NCBI RefSeq assembly: GCF_002876705.1
Contig: NZ_MDAG01000046.1
Coordinates: 70,296-134,295 of the forward strand
Origin: Enterovibrio norvegicus_B
GTDB lineage: Bacteria > Pseudomonadota > Gammaproteobacteria > Enterobacterales > Vibrionaceae
Direction of reading: 5' to 3'
DNA: 64,000 bases
Part shown: in pieces, positions 54,035-62,092 of the stretch
How positions within the stretch are numbered: the stretch's first letter is position 1
Layout of the letters: each line of letters starts with the position of its first letter
Notes under the pieces: model-generated
The model's database searches: none
Told to the model about the DNA's origin: nothing
The model's input: only the letters and a program-made list of their open reading frames with translations
Translations under genes and position numbers: made by a program

Positions 54035-54123
54035 GAGTGAGAAGGAAAAGTAGAAGAGGAAAAATAAAAGAGGAAAACAGAAAGATAGAAAAGAGAATTA
54101 AAAAATAGAAAGTAGAAAAGAGG
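54035..54123. repeat. Purine-rich low-complexity stretch
   Basis: About 90 bases made almost wholly of A and G on the plus strand (gaagaggaaaa, aagaggaaaaca, agaaaagagaa), between the glutathione peroxidase and DoxX genes. Similar in kind to 36304-36435 and 44519-44716, but without a clear complementary arm. Confidence 0.6.
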
Positions 54124-54198
54124 AGCAATGCATCTCCCCCTTCCTTTGTTTAACGACATTCGGGTTCACTCACCCACTGCCATATTCCGGTGAACGTA

Positions 54199-54594
54199 TT
54201 AGGCGTTTTTATCGCGTTCAGCCAAAGCATGACCAGACAACACCAATAAGCCAGCGAAAATCCCTAGGTTCTTCACGAAGTTCTGCATTTCATGCGCGCC
54301 TTCAATACCTGAGTAGTTCCAGAAATCATGTAACGACACATTGATCACCAGTACAAGACCCGCCAGCAATAACGCTACCAGCCAAGTAAAGCGGTTTGCT
54401 ATCAGCAAAAGTGCCGCGCCAATTTGGAAAACACCCGCAAGCCCCAACAAAATAGGGGTGAACGGCATGTCATGCTTTTCCATCAACTGGATATGCATGT
54501 CCCACGAGGCAAACTTCATGATGCCGGGAATCAAAAAGTACAAAGCCAGCAGGACGCGACCAGCGGTCAGCAATAGTGTGTTCATGTTCATCAA
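54199..54594 (-). CDS. DoxX-family membrane protein
   Basis: A 131-residue integral-membrane protein with four hydrophobic segments (LLLTAGRVLLALYFLIPGIM, FTPILLGLAGVFQIGAALLL, WLVALLLAGLVLVINVSL, NLGIFAGLLVLSGHAL). It fits the DoxX/DoxD-like family, tied to thiosulfate oxidation in archaea and to thiol/oxidative stress membrane complexes in bacteria. It lies 52 bases downstream of ohr on the same strand, so it may be part of an ohr-led unit. Confidence 0.88.
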   Translation of the reverse strand: MMNMNTLLLTAGRVLLALYFLIPGIMKFASWDMHIQLMEKHDMPFTPILLGLAGVFQIGAALLLIANRFTWLVALLLAGLVLVINVSLHDFWNYSGIEGAHEMQNFVKNLGIFAGLLVLSGHALAERDKNA

Positions 54595-54646
54595 TCCTTG
54601 AGGGTTAATCGTTGAGAGCGAGTCTTAGATAACTAGTATTAGATAG

Positions 54647-55069
54647 CTATAGCGGCGAACCGTTTACAGAGAGCGCAACGTCAATGTTGCCTTTTACAGC
54701 ATTCGAGTATGGGCAAACCTGGTGGGCTGTTTTCACTACTCGCCGCGCTTGTTCATCGTCGAGATCTAACGTGACAGCCAAGGCAACGGTCAGTGCAAAA
54801 CCACCTGCGTCATTTGGGCCGATGCCTACTTCTGCCGTGACAGGTGCTTGAGAGAGTGTGATTTTCATTTCACGCGCAACGTGAAGAATAGCGTTAGAAA
54901 AACACGCAGAGTAACCCGCAGCAAACAGCTGCTCAGGGTTCGTCGCGTCACCTGTGCCGCCCATTTCTTTCGGGTAGCTCAGTGCAAGATCCAGCATGTT
55001 GTCGTCAGTGGTTACCTGACCGTTGCGTCCTGCAGAAGCGGTAGCTTTCGTTTTGTAGAGTGTCGTCAT
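54647..55069 (-). CDS. ohr: Organic hydroperoxide resistance protein Ohr
   Basis: A 140-residue OsmC/Ohr-family peroxidase that reduces organic and fatty-acid hydroperoxides using lipoylated partners. The reactive Cys56 is in AAGYSACFSNAIL and the resolving Cys119 in TAHQVCPYSNAV. Start 55069 (MTTLYKTKATASAGRNG, GGCGAGATA upstream) gives the normal family length; the 40 extra open codons upstream run through the operator and are not coding. It is divergent from ohrR, with two palindromic operators between them. Confidence 0.95.
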   Translation of the reverse strand: MTTLYKTKATASAGRNGQVTTDDNMLDLALSYPKEMGGTGDATNPEQLFAAGYSACFSNAILHVAREMKITLSQAPVTAEVGIGPNDAGGFALTVALAVTLDLDDEQARRVVKTAHQVCPYSNAVKGNIDVALSVNGSPL

Positions 55070-55116
55070 TATCTCGCCCTTCCATCTAAAATCTGATCTT
55101 ATTTTTAATTGCCAGC

Positions 55117-55140
55117 AATTAAATTGTGCACAATTTAATT
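55117..55140. promoter_or_regulatory. OhrR operator 1 (perfect 24-base palindrome)
   Basis: The half-site aattaaattgtg is followed by its exact reverse complement, 48 bases upstream of the ohr start. The core attgtgcacaat recurs at 55181-55192. Confidence 0.85.
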
Positions 55141-55180
55141 TGAAGGAGTATAAGTCGATCCTAAAATGAAATACAAGTAT

Positions 55181-55192
55181 ATTGTGCACAAT
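55181..55192. promoter_or_regulatory. OhrR operator 2
   Basis: A second perfect attgtgcacaat palindrome, 25 bases before the ohrR start, suited to autoregulation. Confidence 0.75.
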
Positions 55193-55216
55193 CTATTTTT
55201 TCTAAGGTGTATTGAG

Positions 55217-55684
55217 ATGGCGAACTCAGTGGAAAAACGTAATGACAATCAGGCAGAAGCGCCTCAGCTTTTGCTTAAAAACCAAGTCTGCTTTTCGCTA
55301 TACAGCGCATCGAATGCCATGATCCGCGCGTATCGCCCATTACTCAATGCGCTCGGTCTGACCTACCCGCAATACCTCGCCATGATGGTGATTTGGGAAA
55401 AAGACGGGATTAACGTGAAAGATCTCGGGCACGATCTTCACCTTGACTCAGGCACACTGACACCGCTCCTAAAACGCCTAGAAAGCAAAGGCTTTATTGA
55501 CAGAAAACGCAGCAGTGAAGACGAACGCATTCGTTTGGTGTTTCTCACCGAGCAAGGGCATGCATTAAAAGAAAAAGCGCGCTCCGTGCCTGGTGCTATT
55601 TTTTGTAAAAGCCAATTAGAGAGAGAAGAACTGCAACAACTCAAAGCCACGTGCGAAAGGTTGTTAGCGAACTTTCAGTTGTAG
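55217..55684 (+). CDS. ohrR: MarR-family organic peroxide sensor OhrR
   Basis: A 155-residue MarR repressor. The N-terminal redox Cys25 is in KNQVCFSLYSASNAMI, matching the sensing Cys of OhrR proteins; two C-terminal cysteines (IFCKSQ, ATCERLL) could be resolving partners. The winged helix (LDSGTLTPLLKRLESKGFID, RKRSSEDERIRLVFLTEQG) is typical. Start 55217 has AAGGTG upstream; the 17 extra open codons overlap operator 2. It is divergent from ohr, which it should repress until oxidised. Confidence 0.92.
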   Translation: MANSVEKRNDNQAEAPQLLLKNQVCFSLYSASNAMIRAYRPLLNALGLTYPQYLAMMVIWEKDGINVKDLGHDLHLDSGTLTPLLKRLESKGFIDRKRSSEDERIRLVFLTEQGHALKEKARSVPGAIFCKSQLEREELQQLKATCERLLANFQL

Positions 55685-55727
55685 CGGGGCGTGCAAGAAG
55701 GCCGAAAAGCACAGGGTCCGTCACTTT

Positions 55728-55772
55728 TACTTCCCCTTCCCCTGATGTTCCTTCATGAACGGGAGGGGAAGC
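55728..55772. terminator. Hairpin between convergent ohrR and isochorismatase genes
   Basis: cttccccttccc can pair with gggaggggaag with one bulge. It lies between the two stops; T runs are weak on both sides. Confidence 0.4.
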
Positions 55773-55797
55773 TATTTCCTCTCCCAGATCGGACAGA

Positions 55798-56361
55798 CTA
55801 TTTCGCCAGCGCCAAAAGCGCCTGTGTGCTGTCGACATTACAGTAACCAAAAACTAATGCCGACATAAAGGCCGCATGCACCTGACTGGCAGGCACAGTG
55901 ACGCCATTAAACACAAGATCAAGCGTGGCACAGGCATCATGCGCCACATGGCATTCATAGTTAAAATCAACCGCAGCACGGGTGACAGCGTCAACGCACA
56001 TATGGCTCATTGCACCCACGATCACCAATGTATTCACGTTTAACTGCGTCAGTGTGTGTTGCAGTTCCGTCTCCCGAAAACTGTTGGTTTGGTGTTTTAA
56101 AATCACAGGTTCGTCATCTCTGGGTGCCACACTGGCATGAATATGTGCGCCGTCAGAGTGAGGCAAGAAGAAAGGCGCATCATTCGACGGAAACTCATGC
56201 CTAACATGGATCACAGGCAACCCTTGCTGGCGAAATGCATCGAGCAAAATTGCCGCATTGGCTGCAGCCGCTTCTGTGCCTGATAAAGCCCATTTAGCAC
56301 CAGAGTAAGACGGGAAATAATCGTTTTGAAAATCAATCAATAGTAAGGCAGTCTTAGACAT
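55798..56361 (-). CDS. Isochorismatase-family cysteine hydrolase
   Basis: A 187-residue cysteine hydrolase of the isochorismatase-like superfamily. The catalytic triad is visible as Asp10 (ALLLIDFQNDYF), Lys89 (VILKHQTNSF) and Cys122 (VGAMSHMCVDAV). The Cys rules out a true isochorismatase, which lacks it, and favours nicotinamidase- or carbamoylase-like activity. It is divergently transcribed, 101 bases from a GlxA-type regulator, a common arrangement for this family, so the regulator probably controls it. Confidence 0.88.
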   Translation of the reverse strand: MSKTALLLIDFQNDYFPSYSGAKWALSGTEAAAANAAILLDAFRQQGLPVIHVRHEFPSNDAPFFLPHSDGAHIHASVAPRDDEPVILKHQTNSFRETELQHTLTQLNVNTLVIVGAMSHMCVDAVTRAAVDFNYECHVAHDACATLDLVFNGVTVPASQVHAAFMSALVFGYCNVDSTQALLALAK

Positions 56362-56462
56362 AACAGGTTCTCCATTTGTCGGTTCGTGTTACCAGTAGAA
56401 CCCATTATGTCGAGCCTTCACCCCGATTACCGATGGCGAAATTGCCATAAAACAAGGCAAAA

Positions 56463-57386
56463 ATGACAACGTGTCTTCGCATTAGCATTGTTGATTACCC
56501 CGGCGCGCTGCAAAGCGCAGTGCATGGGTTGAAAGAGATCTTTCTGTTTGCCAATAACATCATGGCAGAGGAAGAGAGTGGACTGACGTTCTCCGTGTGC
56601 ATTGTGCAACCTGATCACCTTGCGTCATCAACCCACAACGGCCAGATCGTCATTTTGCCGCCGAGCGCAGAAGGAGACTATTACCTCCAACCTCATCCTT
56701 CGCTCCTTCAGTATTTACACCAGAGCCATCAAGAGGGCGCCATATTGTGTTCAGCATGTGCAGGGGCATTTCTTTTGGCGAGGGCAGGGGTGTTAGACGG
56801 GCGCGTTGTGACCACGCATTGGCAGTTGGCTGACAAATTCAGAGCCGCATTTCCCCATACGACGCTAGAGAGTGAAAGCCTGCTGATCAATGGCGGCGAT
56901 ATCATTAGCGCGGGTGGCCTCATGTCATGGGTCGATTTAGGCCTAGAGATCGTCGCGCAGTATGCAAAGTCACATATCATGCGCAAGCTCGGAAAGTTTT
57001 TGATTGTTGATACTGGCAAACGTGAGCAACGGTATTACGAGAGTTTTCTGCCCAAATTTGATCATGGCAATAAAGCCATCTTGCAGGTGCAGCACCATAT
57101 TCAGGCGCATTATCACCAGCCCATGTCCATCCCTCATTTAGCGAGCCAGGCATGCATGAGTGATCGGACATTCTTACGGCAATTCACACAAGCGACCACA
57201 CTAAAACCGACACAATACCTTCAACGCGTCAGGGTACAAAAAGCGTGTGAACTGCTTGAAACCACCACGCAAAGCTTTGAACACATCGCCCTCAGCGTTG
57301 GCTATGAAGATGCCAACAGCTTTCGTAAAGTCTTTCTCAAAGTCATTGGGTTATGCCCTTCCGCGTTCAGGGCGCGGTTTGTGTAA
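56463..57386 (+). CDS. GlxA-family regulator (DJ-1/PfpI-like + AraC)
   Basis: A 307-residue regulator: an N-terminal DJ-1/PfpI-like domain (about 5-175) with the nucleophile-elbow stretch GAILCSACAGAFLLARAG, and a C-terminal AraC DNA-binding domain (about 205-305; SIPHLASQACMSDRTFLRQF, LETTTQSFEHIALSVGYEDA). The start is ATG 56463. It likely controls the divergent isochorismatase-family gene; the ligand is unknown. Family members sense amides, choline derivatives or methylglyoxal-type stress. Confidence 0.9.
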   Translation: MTTCLRISIVDYPGALQSAVHGLKEIFLFANNIMAEEESGLTFSVCIVQPDHLASSTHNGQIVILPPSAEGDYYLQPHPSLLQYLHQSHQEGAILCSACAGAFLLARAGVLDGRVVTTHWQLADKFRAAFPHTTLESESLLINGGDIISAGGLMSWVDLGLEIVAQYAKSHIMRKLGKFLIVDTGKREQRYYESFLPKFDHGNKAILQVQHHIQAHYHQPMSIPHLASQACMSDRTFLRQFTQATTLKPTQYLQRVRVQKACELLETTTQSFEHIALSVGYEDANSFRKVFLKVIGLCPSAFRARFV

Positions 57387-57418
57387 AGCGCCGCCATGTA
57401 AACCTACGCCCGCCAACG

Positions 57419-57883
57419 CTATGAAAGATCCCTGTGAGTGTCTAACCAGTCTTTTAGCGTATCAGTGTGTTGCAGCATTTGGCGCATGTCTTCGCTATCC
57501 CACTGATCAAAGCATTGATCCATCACGGGAAGAAAACGCATGAAAGCGGCTTGCACTTTACTCAGCCCTTCTTCGTTGATTTTAATCCACTTCTTCCTGC
57601 CATCCGCGTCATCTTTTCGAATATCAACGAGCCCTTGATCCGCAAGTTTATTCACCACCTTGGTTAAACCCGGCTGGTTCATTTGCATCACCTGCGCAAG
57701 CTGGCTGATGGTTTGCTCGCGTTCAGGTTGGTGAGAAAAGTGGTTCAGTAGATTGAACTGTGATTGGTTCAGCCCACAAGGCTCAAGCGCTTTACTCAGC
57801 CAAGCATCCGTAAGTTGATGAACGATACCTAATGAAATCATTAACTTAAAAGATAACATTTGTTTTTCTGTCAGCATATGCAA
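57419..57883 (-). CDS. MarR-family transcriptional regulator
   Basis: A 154-residue MarR protein with the winged helix TISQLAQVMQMNQPGLTKVV, NKLADQGLVDIRKDDADGRK and KWIKINEEGL. No redox Cys is present at the N-terminus, so it is more likely a ligand sensor than an OhrR. ATG 57883 or 57877 may be the start. It is divergent from the Tat-exported nitroreductase-like gene, with two attcc-NN-ggaat operator copies between them. Confidence 0.88.
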   Translation of the reverse strand: MHMLTEKQMLSFKLMISLGIVHQLTDAWLSKALEPCGLNQSQFNLLNHFSHQPEREQTISQLAQVMQMNQPGLTKVVNKLADQGLVDIRKDDADGRKKWIKINEEGLSKVQAAFMRFLPVMDQCFDQWDSEDMRQMLQHTDTLKDWLDTHRDLS

Positions 57884-57900
57884 CTAACCTCTTGATATAT

Positions 57901-57932
57901 ATTCCAAGGAATGTATATTTATTCCATGGAAT
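57901..57932. promoter_or_regulatory. Paired MarR operator copies
   Basis: Two inverted repeats, attcc-aa-ggaat (57901-57912) and attcc-at-ggaat (57921-57932, part of a perfect 14-base palindrome 57920-57933), are spaced 20 bases centre to centre. They lie between the divergent MarR and nitroreductase-like genes. Confidence 0.75.
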
Positions 57933-57966
57933 ATACTTTAACAGAACATGAAAAAAGGGGATAGCG

Positions 57967-59121
57967 ATGAATAGACGGAACTTCATGAAAGTGATGGGAA
58001 CGGGCGCGGTTGTGTTAGCGGCAGGGCCTATAGTGGTGAGCCAAGTCTCGGGCGCAAGCACGGCATCGTTCAGACCGACGTTGACCTACTCCGACATTCG
58101 TAAAACGCTGATCAGCTACGCCATGCTATGTCCAAACCCGCACAACATTCAGCCTTGGAAAGTCGCCTTCGAGGGCAAAGATACGATGCAACTTTTCGTG
58201 GACAGCGACAGGCTGCTGCCACAAACCGACCCTGTTCATCGCCAAATTCACATCGGTCAGGGCACATTCATCGAAAGCCTTGTCATTGCCGCCACACACT
58301 TTGGGGTGAGGGCGAATGTTCACTATTTCCCTCAAGGCGAATACAGCAACCAAGCATTACAAGACAAACCGGTAGCGACTATCACCCTTGAACGCGACGA
58401 CAGCATCACGCCAGATCCCTTGTTCCCGTATTTACTTACGCGACAATCCACCAAGACCGAATACACCCAAGAACTGCTCAGCGACACTGAATTAAACAAG
58501 ATAGTGCGCGCCGCTGCAGGCAGCGATTACCGCATTGACCTAGTGCAAGACGATGAAGGGAAAGCCGCGATGCGAGGCTTCTTAAACCAAGCCATGTTCA
58601 TCGAAGAACAAAATGCAGACAGAAGCTTAGAGACAATCGGCATGTTCCGCTTCAATGACAAAGAGTATGCACAGCATCGCGACGGTTTCGGGCTTGCCCA
58701 AAACGGCGTAACAGGTGCAAAACGTTGGTTTGCCGAAACATTCTTTGTTTTTCGACGTTCAGCTGAGAGCGACCCGGCGAGTTTTGGGAAAGAAGGCATC
58801 AAGTTGACCGAAGCGGTAACTCAAAGCACCCAGCACTTTGCCTTACTGATCAGCAAAGACAACACCCGCAAAACGCAGGTCGACATCGGGCGCTTATACA
58901 ATCGCATCAACCTGCTGACCGCCACCATGGGCATCGCCCAACACCCCATGAGCCAAATCTTGCAAGAATACAAAGATATGCTGCCATTGCAGAAAGCATT
59001 TAAGCAGTATTTCAATGTGTCAGAAACAGACACTGTGCAAATGGTGTTCAGACTCGGAAAAGCCCAAAGAACGCCAGAATCACCAAGGCGAGAAGTGAAG
59101 GATCTGCTGGTGGGGGTGTAA
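57967..59121 (+). CDS. Tat-exported Acg-like nitroreductase-fold protein
   Basis: A 384-residue protein with a twin-arginine signal (MNRRNFMKVMGTGAVVLAAG), so probably exported folded with a bound flavin. The body fits the nitroreductase superfamily, Acg branch: CPNPHNIQPWKVAF is the FMN-binding N-terminal motif, and the rest is long and two-lobed. Acg-type proteins in mycobacteria hold FMN without reducing nitro drugs. It is divergent from a MarR repressor, suggesting inducible expression. The reaction is not predictable. Confidence 0.82.
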   Translation: MNRRNFMKVMGTGAVVLAAGPIVVSQVSGASTASFRPTLTYSDIRKTLISYAMLCPNPHNIQPWKVAFEGKDTMQLFVDSDRLLPQTDPVHRQIHIGQGTFIESLVIAATHFGVRANVHYFPQGEYSNQALQDKPVATITLERDDSITPDPLFPYLLTRQSTKTEYTQELLSDTELNKIVRAAAGSDYRIDLVQDDEGKAAMRGFLNQAMFIEEQNADRSLETIGMFRFNDKEYAQHRDGFGLAQNGVTGAKRWFAETFFVFRRSAESDPASFGKEGIKLTEAVTQSTQHFALLISKDNTRKTQVDIGRLYNRINLLTATMGIAQHPMSQILQEYKDMLPLQKAFKQYFNVSETDTVQMVFRLGKAQRTPESPRREVKDLLVGV

Positions 59122-59278
59122 TCATATCCTAAGTAGGACACACACTTTACGAAAAGCATAGGTTTGTCAGTTTCATTGTTCCGTGGGTTTATGCTCAAAC
59201 GTGGCAGATGAAGATGAAAGCTGAGTCATTGGGCGATAGTCTTTTCATATCGCCAATGCAAAACCATGTTGAGTTTCA

Positions 59279-60241
59279 ATGACAAAAGCACGCGCCTCTC
59301 TTATCAGTGTCGATGCGATGCCCTATTACCACTGTGTGTCTCGTTGTGTTCGCCGTTCATTTTTATGTGGATATGATGAACGAGCGCAACAATCTTATGA
59401 ACATCGAAGAGGGTGGATTGAAAAACGCTTGTTAGCCCTTGCCAATGCGTTTTGTATTGATGTTTGTGCTTACGCCATCATGAGTAACCATTATCATGTG
59501 GTTCTCCACATCAACGTAGAAAAGGCCAACCGTCTAAAACAAAACGAAATCGTTGAGCGCTGGTTGTCTTTTCATCAAGGCCCTGCACTTATTCAGCGTT
59601 TAATCATGGGAGATAAACTCTCAGACGCTGAAATAGAGCGATGCAATGACATCATAGAGGTGTGGCGAGAGCGGCTATCGTCAATCAGTTGGTTTATGCG
59701 TTTACTCAACCAGTACATCTCGTCAGAAGCAAATCGTGAGGATAAATGCACAGGACATTTCTGGGAGGGGAGATTTAAAAGCCAAGCATTGCTGGATGAA
59801 AAAGCGCTGGCTGCTGCCATGGCGTATGTTGATTTGAATCCAGTACGGGCAGCGATAGCGGAAACTCCAGAAACGTCAGAACACACATCCGTCAAAGCGC
59901 GTATTGCGTCATTAAAGACAGCACAAGCGACTCCCCCTAATATGTTTCCCTTCGCAGGCAACCCGCGAGAAAACATGCCTGATGGCTTACCGTTTAGATT
60001 GATGGATTACCTAGAGCTTGTGGATTGGACAGGGCGACAAAGCCGAGACGATAAGCGTGGGCATATTGATGGGAAAGAACCGGAGATACTCAAACGTTTA
60101 GGGTTTGATTCAGCACAATGGCTTGCTACCTATAAGCACGCAGAAAAGGGCAGCATGATTGGCATAGAACCGTCCATTAAGGTTGCCTTGCCGTTGCTAG
60201 GTCGCAAACGGCTGTGTGGGTTTCGGATACCCGCTGGCTAA
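59279..60241 (+). CDS. IS200-like Y1 transposase (RAYT/TnpA_REP type)
   Basis: A 320-residue HUH-superfamily protein. The N-terminal Y1 domain has the divalent-metal HxH in IMSNHYHVVLHI (about 70) and the typical opening MPYYHCVSRCVRRSFLCGYD. Later stretches (LNQYISSEANREDKCTGHFW, EGRFKSQALL, AMAYVDLNPVRAAIAETPE) are typical of the large transposase_IS200-like proteins of Vibrio and Shewanella. The catalytic Tyr is probably in LNQYISSE. No insertion-sequence ends are obvious; the 3' end is duplicated at 63812-64000, and a repeat follows. Confidence 0.87.
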   Translation: MTKARASLISVDAMPYYHCVSRCVRRSFLCGYDERAQQSYEHRRGWIEKRLLALANAFCIDVCAYAIMSNHYHVVLHINVEKANRLKQNEIVERWLSFHQGPALIQRLIMGDKLSDAEIERCNDIIEVWRERLSSISWFMRLLNQYISSEANREDKCTGHFWEGRFKSQALLDEKALAAAMAYVDLNPVRAAIAETPETSEHTSVKARIASLKTAQATPPNMFPFAGNPRENMPDGLPFRLMDYLELVDWTGRQSRDDKRGHIDGKEPEILKRLGFDSAQWLATYKHAEKGSMIGIEPSIKVALPLLGRKRLCGFRIPAG

Positions 60242-60272
60242 CACCTCAATAGATACCTTCCATCATCGAATT

Positions 60273-60293
60273 CCCACCGTATTGGTGGTTTTT
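60273..60293 (+). terminator. Weak terminator after the transposase
   Basis: A short ccacc/ggtgg stem is followed by TTTTTG. Confidence 0.4.
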
Positions 60294-60300
60294 GCATCTC

Positions 60301-60448
60301 TGTTATTTGCCAATTCTCTGTAAATTCGCCAAGTTTTTCTGCCAATGACGAAAGGGTGAGATGTTGCTGCCTTAATGCTGTGAATTGAAGAATGTTGTTT
60401 GAGGGTGATTTGGTTGTTGTCTAAAAGTGTGTGTCCTAGTAGTTCCAC
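60301..60448. repeat. Repeat R1, copy A
   Basis: A 148-base unit from tgttatttgccaattctctg to tcctagtagttccac. It recurs nearly unchanged at 63058-63206, and its right half recurs at 63735-63808. All copies end at the same place (GTAGTTC), after which the flanks differ, so this is a defined element end. Confidence 0.85.
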
Positions 60449-60515
60449 CAGAATTTCGATGTGCTTTAGTCTAAACCACTTTGGGGCAAAAGCAGGTTAG
60501 GTTTGATGATTGAAG

Positions 60516-60758
60516 TTATGTGATTTTGTCAAACCCCAGTCGAATAGCAGCGGCAGCAAGAACAAAATAAACTATTAAAAATGAGGTACTTAACAATACA
60601 TTTTTATACTTACCTATATTTGCTTCATCAAACGCTTGCATCGCTTCTTTAGCTGAAAACACCATGTAACCGAGAGCCCAAAGCGCTAACACAGCCATTG
60701 CTGCTGGAGCCACAAGTCTTTTAATTGCCTTATCAATAATATCGAGAACTTCAGTCAT
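60516..60758 (-). CDS. Small two-helix membrane protein
   Basis: An 80-residue protein, start 60758 (MTEVLDIIDKAIKRLVAPAA), with GAGGAAGAA upstream. It has two hydrophobic segments (VAPAAMAVLALWALGYMVF and VLLSTSFLIVYFVLAAAAI) separated by a short polar loop. It begins 14 bases after an attC-like site on the same strand, as cassette genes do. It could be a second, membrane-borne immunity protein for the upstream toxin candidate, but this is inference. No family recognised. Confidence 0.65.
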   Translation of the reverse strand: MTEVLDIIDKAIKRLVAPAAMAVLALWALGYMVFSAKEAMQAFDEANIGKYKNVLLSTSFLIVYFVLAAAAIRLGFDKIT

Positions 60759-60771
60759 TTCTTCCTCAACC

Positions 60772-60862
60772 ACATAACGCCGCCAACAGCGGCAGATCGT
60801 AGCAGAGTGTTTTTGCAATAAAAACGCGGCGCGGAAAGCTGTCCGCTCTGCCTTGTTATACG
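60772..60862 (-). repeat. Candidate integron attC site
   Basis: On the minus strand the sequence runs from GTATAACAAGGCAGAGCGG through about 45 bases to CGCTGTTGGCGGCGTTATG. The ends TATAAC and GTTATG and the partly complementary inner arms fit the attC plan (R''-L''...L'-R'). No integrase gene lies in the window. The immediately following gene on this strand starts 14 bases later. Confidence 0.5.
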
Positions 60863-60972
60863 CTTTGCTCGACAGGTCTAGTTGGGCAATTATGCCACTT
60901 TTAGAAGAACCGCCCTTATTCGTTAAGAAGCCATGGGTAAAAGCTCGTTTCGGATTGAGAGCCTAAACGGTA

Positions 60973-61323
60973 CTACAGTTGCTTCTGTAATTGATGCCAC
61001 TCAGAGGAGAAGTGGTTTCGAAGGTATTTTTCCAAAGCGCTGTCTTTGAGTCTTGAGAAAAATCCCGCTTGTTTCCTGCGAGCTTTGAGGGCCTTTACGT
61101 TATCAAGCAGTTGTTCGCGCTCAAAGGCCAACCATACTTCTGGTGCCGGTGTTGATAGATTGGTATGGCAAATTGGGGCTACCAAAGAAAAAAGGGTGTA
61201 CTCCACCTTTTCTATCGGGAACACTCGCGCAACCGATGCGATTGATTCATAGTCAATTTCATTATCTATGAAGAGTCCAGATAGGGCTTCTATCAAATCA
61301 TCTTCTGTTAGTTGATTTGCCAT
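60973..61323 (-). CDS. Candidate immunity protein downstream of toxin candidate
   Basis: A 116-residue soluble, mostly helical protein (MANQLTEDDLIEALSGLFID, VEYTLFSLVAPICHTNL, VWLAFEREQLLDNVKALKAR). Its ATG lies inside the end of the toxin candidate, 16 bases of overlap, so expression is coupled. The N-terminal half is reminiscent of the DUF7079-type small proteins often seen beside polymorphic toxins, which is a recollection and not a search result. Position and size fit an immunity protein; no direct evidence of function. Confidence 0.6.
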   Translation of the reverse strand: MANQLTEDDLIEALSGLFIDNEIDYESIASVARVFPIEKVEYTLFSLVAPICHTNLSTPAPEVWLAFEREQLLDNVKALKARRKQAGFFSRLKDSALEKYLRNHFSSEWHQLQKQL

Positions 61324-62087
61324 TTAGTAAACTCTTCAATCTCTTCGTCTAAATAATCGGAAAGATAAGATCCCGCCACGCCGCCTACAACACTTCCTGC
61401 AAGTATCAAAGCTACCGCACATATTGGCGCGCCAGGGCCACAAACTGTGGATACTGCTAACCCTGCTAGCCAACCGCCTGCAACACCACCGCTTATTTGT
61501 ATTCCTTGACGCACAGCCTCTTTCGGTTTGTTTTCGGCATTCAAAATTTCGTAAGTAGCTAGAGAAGCCGTAACGATGATGCCAACCTTACCTAGAATTT
61601 TTAAGCGCTTATTTGCAGACGTGAACTTGGCGTTGTCCTTTGCAGACGATTCGATAATGCCATATTGAACAGCGCTTTGCTGTTTAGGTGTCAAATTCTT
61701 ATATGACTCACCAAATTGTCGTTTTGCAACCTTGTCGTAAAGCTGATCTAGAGATTGGGGGTTGAGCTTGTATTGCTGGGCTTTGGCGAGACCTTGAACA
61801 GAAGTGATCTTTCTGTGCTCCGCCATAATTTTATTACGCATTTCATAGCAAAACTCAGCCCCTTCTTTGATAGTGATCTTTTTGGTTTTCACCATCTCCT
61901 TAACTTCATTAGCCATACGGCGAATATTGGATTGATAGCTTTGTCTGACATTGGCATCACTGATCGCATCTAAAGAAAAACGTGTTGCCGCACCTTCCAA
62001 GCCTGCAATTGCTGTCGAGAGAATATCTTGTTCAAGCGAATGCTCTTGTTCTGACGAATATTGGCCGTCAACTTCCATCATGCTCAT
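61308..62087 (-). CDS. Candidate T6SS effector with glycine-rich membrane segments
   Basis: A 259-residue protein with no signal peptide. Residues 1-160 are polar and helical (ISDANVRQSYQSNIRRMANE). The C-terminal part has one hydrophobic segment (ILGKVGIIVTASLATYEIL, about 165-183), then a long glycine-rich hydrophobic stretch (GVAGGWLAGLAVSTVCGPG, APICAVALILAGSVVGGVAG) ending in the acidic tail YLDEEIEEFTKWQIN. Such glycine-zipper hairpins suit membrane-inserting toxins. It starts five bases after a PAAR gene and overlaps the next gene, an effector-immunity layout. No named family recognised; toxicity is inferred. Confidence 0.62.
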   Translation of the reverse strand: MSMMEVDGQYSSEQEHSLEQDILSTAIAGLEGAATRFSLDAISDANVRQSYQSNIRRMANEVKEMVKTKKITIKEGAEFCYEMRNKIMAEHRKITSVQGLAKAQQYKLNPQSLDQLYDKVAKRQFGESYKNLTPKQQSAVQYGIIESSAKDNAKFTSANKRLKILGKVGIIVTASLATYEILNAENKPKEAVRQGIQISGGVAGGWLAGLAVSTVCGPGAPICAVALILAGSVVGGVAGSYLSDYLDEEIEEFTKWQIN

Positions 62088-62092
62088 TGTTC

